The notes under the pieces: generated by a model
Databases searched by the model: none
The model's input: only the letters and a program-made list of their open reading frames with translations
Told to the model about the DNA's origin: nothing
Made by a program: the position numbers and the translations under genes
Part shown: piece after piece, positions 7,405-7,871 of the stretch
Layout of the letters: each line of letters starts with the position of its first letter
Position numbering within the stretch: position 1 is the first letter of the stretch
DNA from: an uncultured Rhodospirillaceae bacterium
GTDB lineage: Bacteria > Pseudomonadota > Alphaproteobacteria > MPNO01
DNA length: 7,871 bases
Assembly (NCBI GenBank): GCA_937916005.1
Contig: CALGIA010000459.1
Coordinates: 1-7,871 of the forward strand
Reading direction: 5' to 3'

Positions 7405-7410
7405 CTCCTT
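7405..7410 (-). promoter_or_regulatory. Ribosome binding site of the Rieske oxygenase gene
   Basis: AAGGAG lies seven nt before the ATG at 7397, which fixes the oxygenase start at MAKTKISPEQ. Confidence 0.8.
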
Positions 7411-7419
7411 GGTCCCTGC

Positions 7420-7434
7420 AGCGCCTGAGGCGCT
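7420..7434 (-). other. Perfect hairpin between the small gene and the oxygenase gene
   Basis: AGCGCC and GGCGCT form a perfect 6-bp stem around a 3-nt loop in the 55-nt gap, just ahead of the oxygenase ribosome binding site. A second short palindrome, CGGAA-A-TTCCG (7442-7452), lies directly after the small gene's stop codon. No U-tract follows, so this is not an intrinsic terminator. An mRNA stability, processing or translation-balancing element is possible. Confidence 0.5.
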
Positions 7435-7452
7435 CGCTTCCCGGAAATTCCG

Positions 7453-7686
7453 TCAGCTTCCGAGCTGCTTAATTTCGGCTTCAAAGCCTTCCGCCGTCCA
7501 GACGTCGCCTTCGCGGTTCCGAAAATCCATCCCATTGAACCGGTCGACGATCCCGGTGAGATCGGAGACCCCGGCCGCGAACACCGCGTCCAGGGCCTCG
7601 GACAAGCCGATCTCGAATTCGGTCAGCTCGGCACCTTCCCGGGTCTGCCATACAATATTTTCCGCTTCGGGATACCCCGCTGCCAT
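7453..7686 (-). CDS. Small protein with a recombinase-like helix pattern
   Basis: 77 residues, acidic and without a signal peptide or membrane segment. The C-terminal half has the pattern IVDRFNGMDFRN-x-EGDVWTAEGFEAEIKQL (about 47-75). This resembles the helical segment of large serine recombinases (I..xLN..G....G..WT....). From memory, it also resembles small proteins labelled 'recombinase-like helix domain' that occur next to Rieske oxygenases. It has no catalytic recombinase domain, so DNA recombination is not implied. The ATG at 7686 has GGGGGA eight nt upstream. An upstream in-frame ATG at 7746 would lie at or before the predicted transcription start and is rejected. As first gene of the operon, ahead of the oxygenase, it may bind or regulate that enzyme, but its function is unknown. 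Confidence 0.72.
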   Translation of the reverse strand: MAAGYPEAENIVWQTREGAELTEFEIGLSEALDAVFAAGVSDLTGIVDRFNGMDFRNREGDVWTAEGFEAEIKQLGS

Positions 7687-7694
7687 GGTCACGT

Positions 7695-7700
7695 TCCCCC
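7695..7700 (-). promoter_or_regulatory. Ribosome binding site of the small helix-protein gene
   Basis: GGGGGA lies eight nt before the ATG at 7686. It decides in favour of the 77-residue product over the longer in-frame form starting at 7746. Confidence 0.6.
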
Positions 7701-7719
7701 GTATGTGATTCAACAAACT

Positions 7720-7752
7720 TGTTTCATATATAAAACATCGTTTCAAATATGA
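7720..7752. promoter_or_regulatory. Candidate IclR operator (two overlapping palindromes)
   Basis: A 29-bp interrupted palindrome spans 7724-7752: arms TCATATATAAAAC and GTTTCAAATATGA around ATC, pairing at 11 of 13 positions. Its core, AAAAC-ATC-GTTTC, resembles the operators of KdgR-type IclR regulators. Overlapping it, TGTTTCATA/TATAAAACA (7720-7737) is an 18-bp palindrome pairing at 8 of 9 positions. The pair abuts the -10 box and covers the predicted transcription start, a position suited to repression. The operon encodes a single regulator, of the IclR family, so I infer that it binds here. Confidence 0.6.
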
Positions 7753-7780
7753 TGATATCGCGACGACTTAAACCCGTCAA
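7752..7780 (-). promoter_or_regulatory. Sigma70-like promoter of the operon
   Basis: Reading the minus strand, TTGACG (7780-7775) and TATCAT (7757-7752) are separated by exactly 17 nt. Each matches the sigma70 consensus at five of six positions. Transcription would begin near 7745, giving a leader of about 60 nt before the first gene. The assignment is by eye; no transcript data were available. Confidence 0.7.
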
Positions 7781-7871
7781 TGCCAGGGCGGCCGGGCGAA
7801 TCACCGGCGTCATAATACGGTTTCAGCTTTATTTCCGGTTTGATAGAATAGAATACAAGGAAATCAGCGTT
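7781..7871. other. Upstream non-coding edge, no gene seen
   Basis: This stretch lies upstream of the promoter, and its outer half (from about 7811) is visibly AT-richer than the coding region. I see no convincing open frame. Two overlapping TAGAAT hexamers at 7844-7854 on the plus strand could belong to a divergent promoter, but no good -35 box accompanies them. Confidence 0.4.

Noticed and set aside
5721..7472. A 583-codon open frame on the plus strand
   Set aside because: It is antisense to the Rieske and SDR genes, whose motifs are complete on the minus strand. Its translation has no recognisable domain and is rich in His, Arg, Gly and Ala, as expected for a mirror frame in GC-rich DNA.
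7398..7535. 46-residue N-terminal extension of the Rieske oxygenase
   Set aside because: It crosses the hairpin gap and overlaps the preceding small gene, while the ATG at 7397 has a strong AAGGAG at ideal spacing.
7687..7746. 20-residue N-terminal extension of the small first gene
   Set aside because: The upstream ATG coincides with the predicted transcription start and the operator palindrome; the ATG at 7686 has a better ribosome binding site.
7818..7854. Repeated CGGTTT and TAGAAT words suggesting a divergent promoter
   Set aside because: The repeats are only six bases, no acceptable -35 box pairs with the TAGAAT hexamers, and no downstream gene is visible before the edge.

Overview
The window is GC-rich and reads as a single transcription unit on the minus strand, most likely from a proteobacterium. 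An alphaproteobacterium is my best guess from composition and gene style; I could not run a homology search. Nine complete genes are packed between about 7.69 kb and 0.09 kb, with gaps of 55 nt at most and two overlaps. Short non-coding edges lie at each end. No tRNA, rRNA, CRISPR array, insertion sequence or phage gene is visible.

In transcription order (right to left) the unit has a sigma70-like promoter (7752-7780) overlapped or followed by palindromic operator candidates (7720-7752). The genes are: a 77-residue protein resembling the 'recombinase-like helix' small proteins (7453-7686); a Rieske non-heme iron oxygenase alpha subunit (6351-7397); a classical SDR dehydrogenase with an intact catalytic tetrad (5577-6338); a single-domain cupin (5037-5552); an alpha/beta hydrolase (4214-5023); an IclR-family regulator (3387-4217); a second SDR-fold protein that has lost all four catalytic-tetrad residues (2557-3351); a thiamine-diphosphate enzyme of the acetolactate synthase/2-oxoacid decarboxylase superfamily (900-2564); and an L-aspartate dehydrogenase (NadX-type) protein (90-884). 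A further minus-strand gene may begin at the left edge.

Together the genes look like an IclR-controlled catabolic operon. Its logic would be Rieske oxygenation of a ring or other unactivated carbon, oxidation of the diol or alcohol by the intact SDR, and hydrolysis of an ester, lactone or C-C bond by the alpha/beta hydrolase. ThDP-dependent decarboxylation or carboligation of a 2-oxo acid would follow, and then an amino-acid/imine redox step by the AspDH-like enzyme. I do not recognise a characterised pathway with this gene set. The AspDH and ThDP enzymes would be unusual for a plain benzoate- or phthalate-type route and hint at a nitrogen-containing substrate or intermediate. No ferredoxin or reductase for the Rieske enzyme, no transporter and no obvious ring-cleavage dioxygenase (unless the cupin is one) lie inside the window, so the system is probably incomplete here.

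The points most worth a second look are the tetrad-less SDR, the small helix protein directly ahead of the oxygenase, the promoter/operator architecture, and the AspDH-ThDP-Rieske combination.
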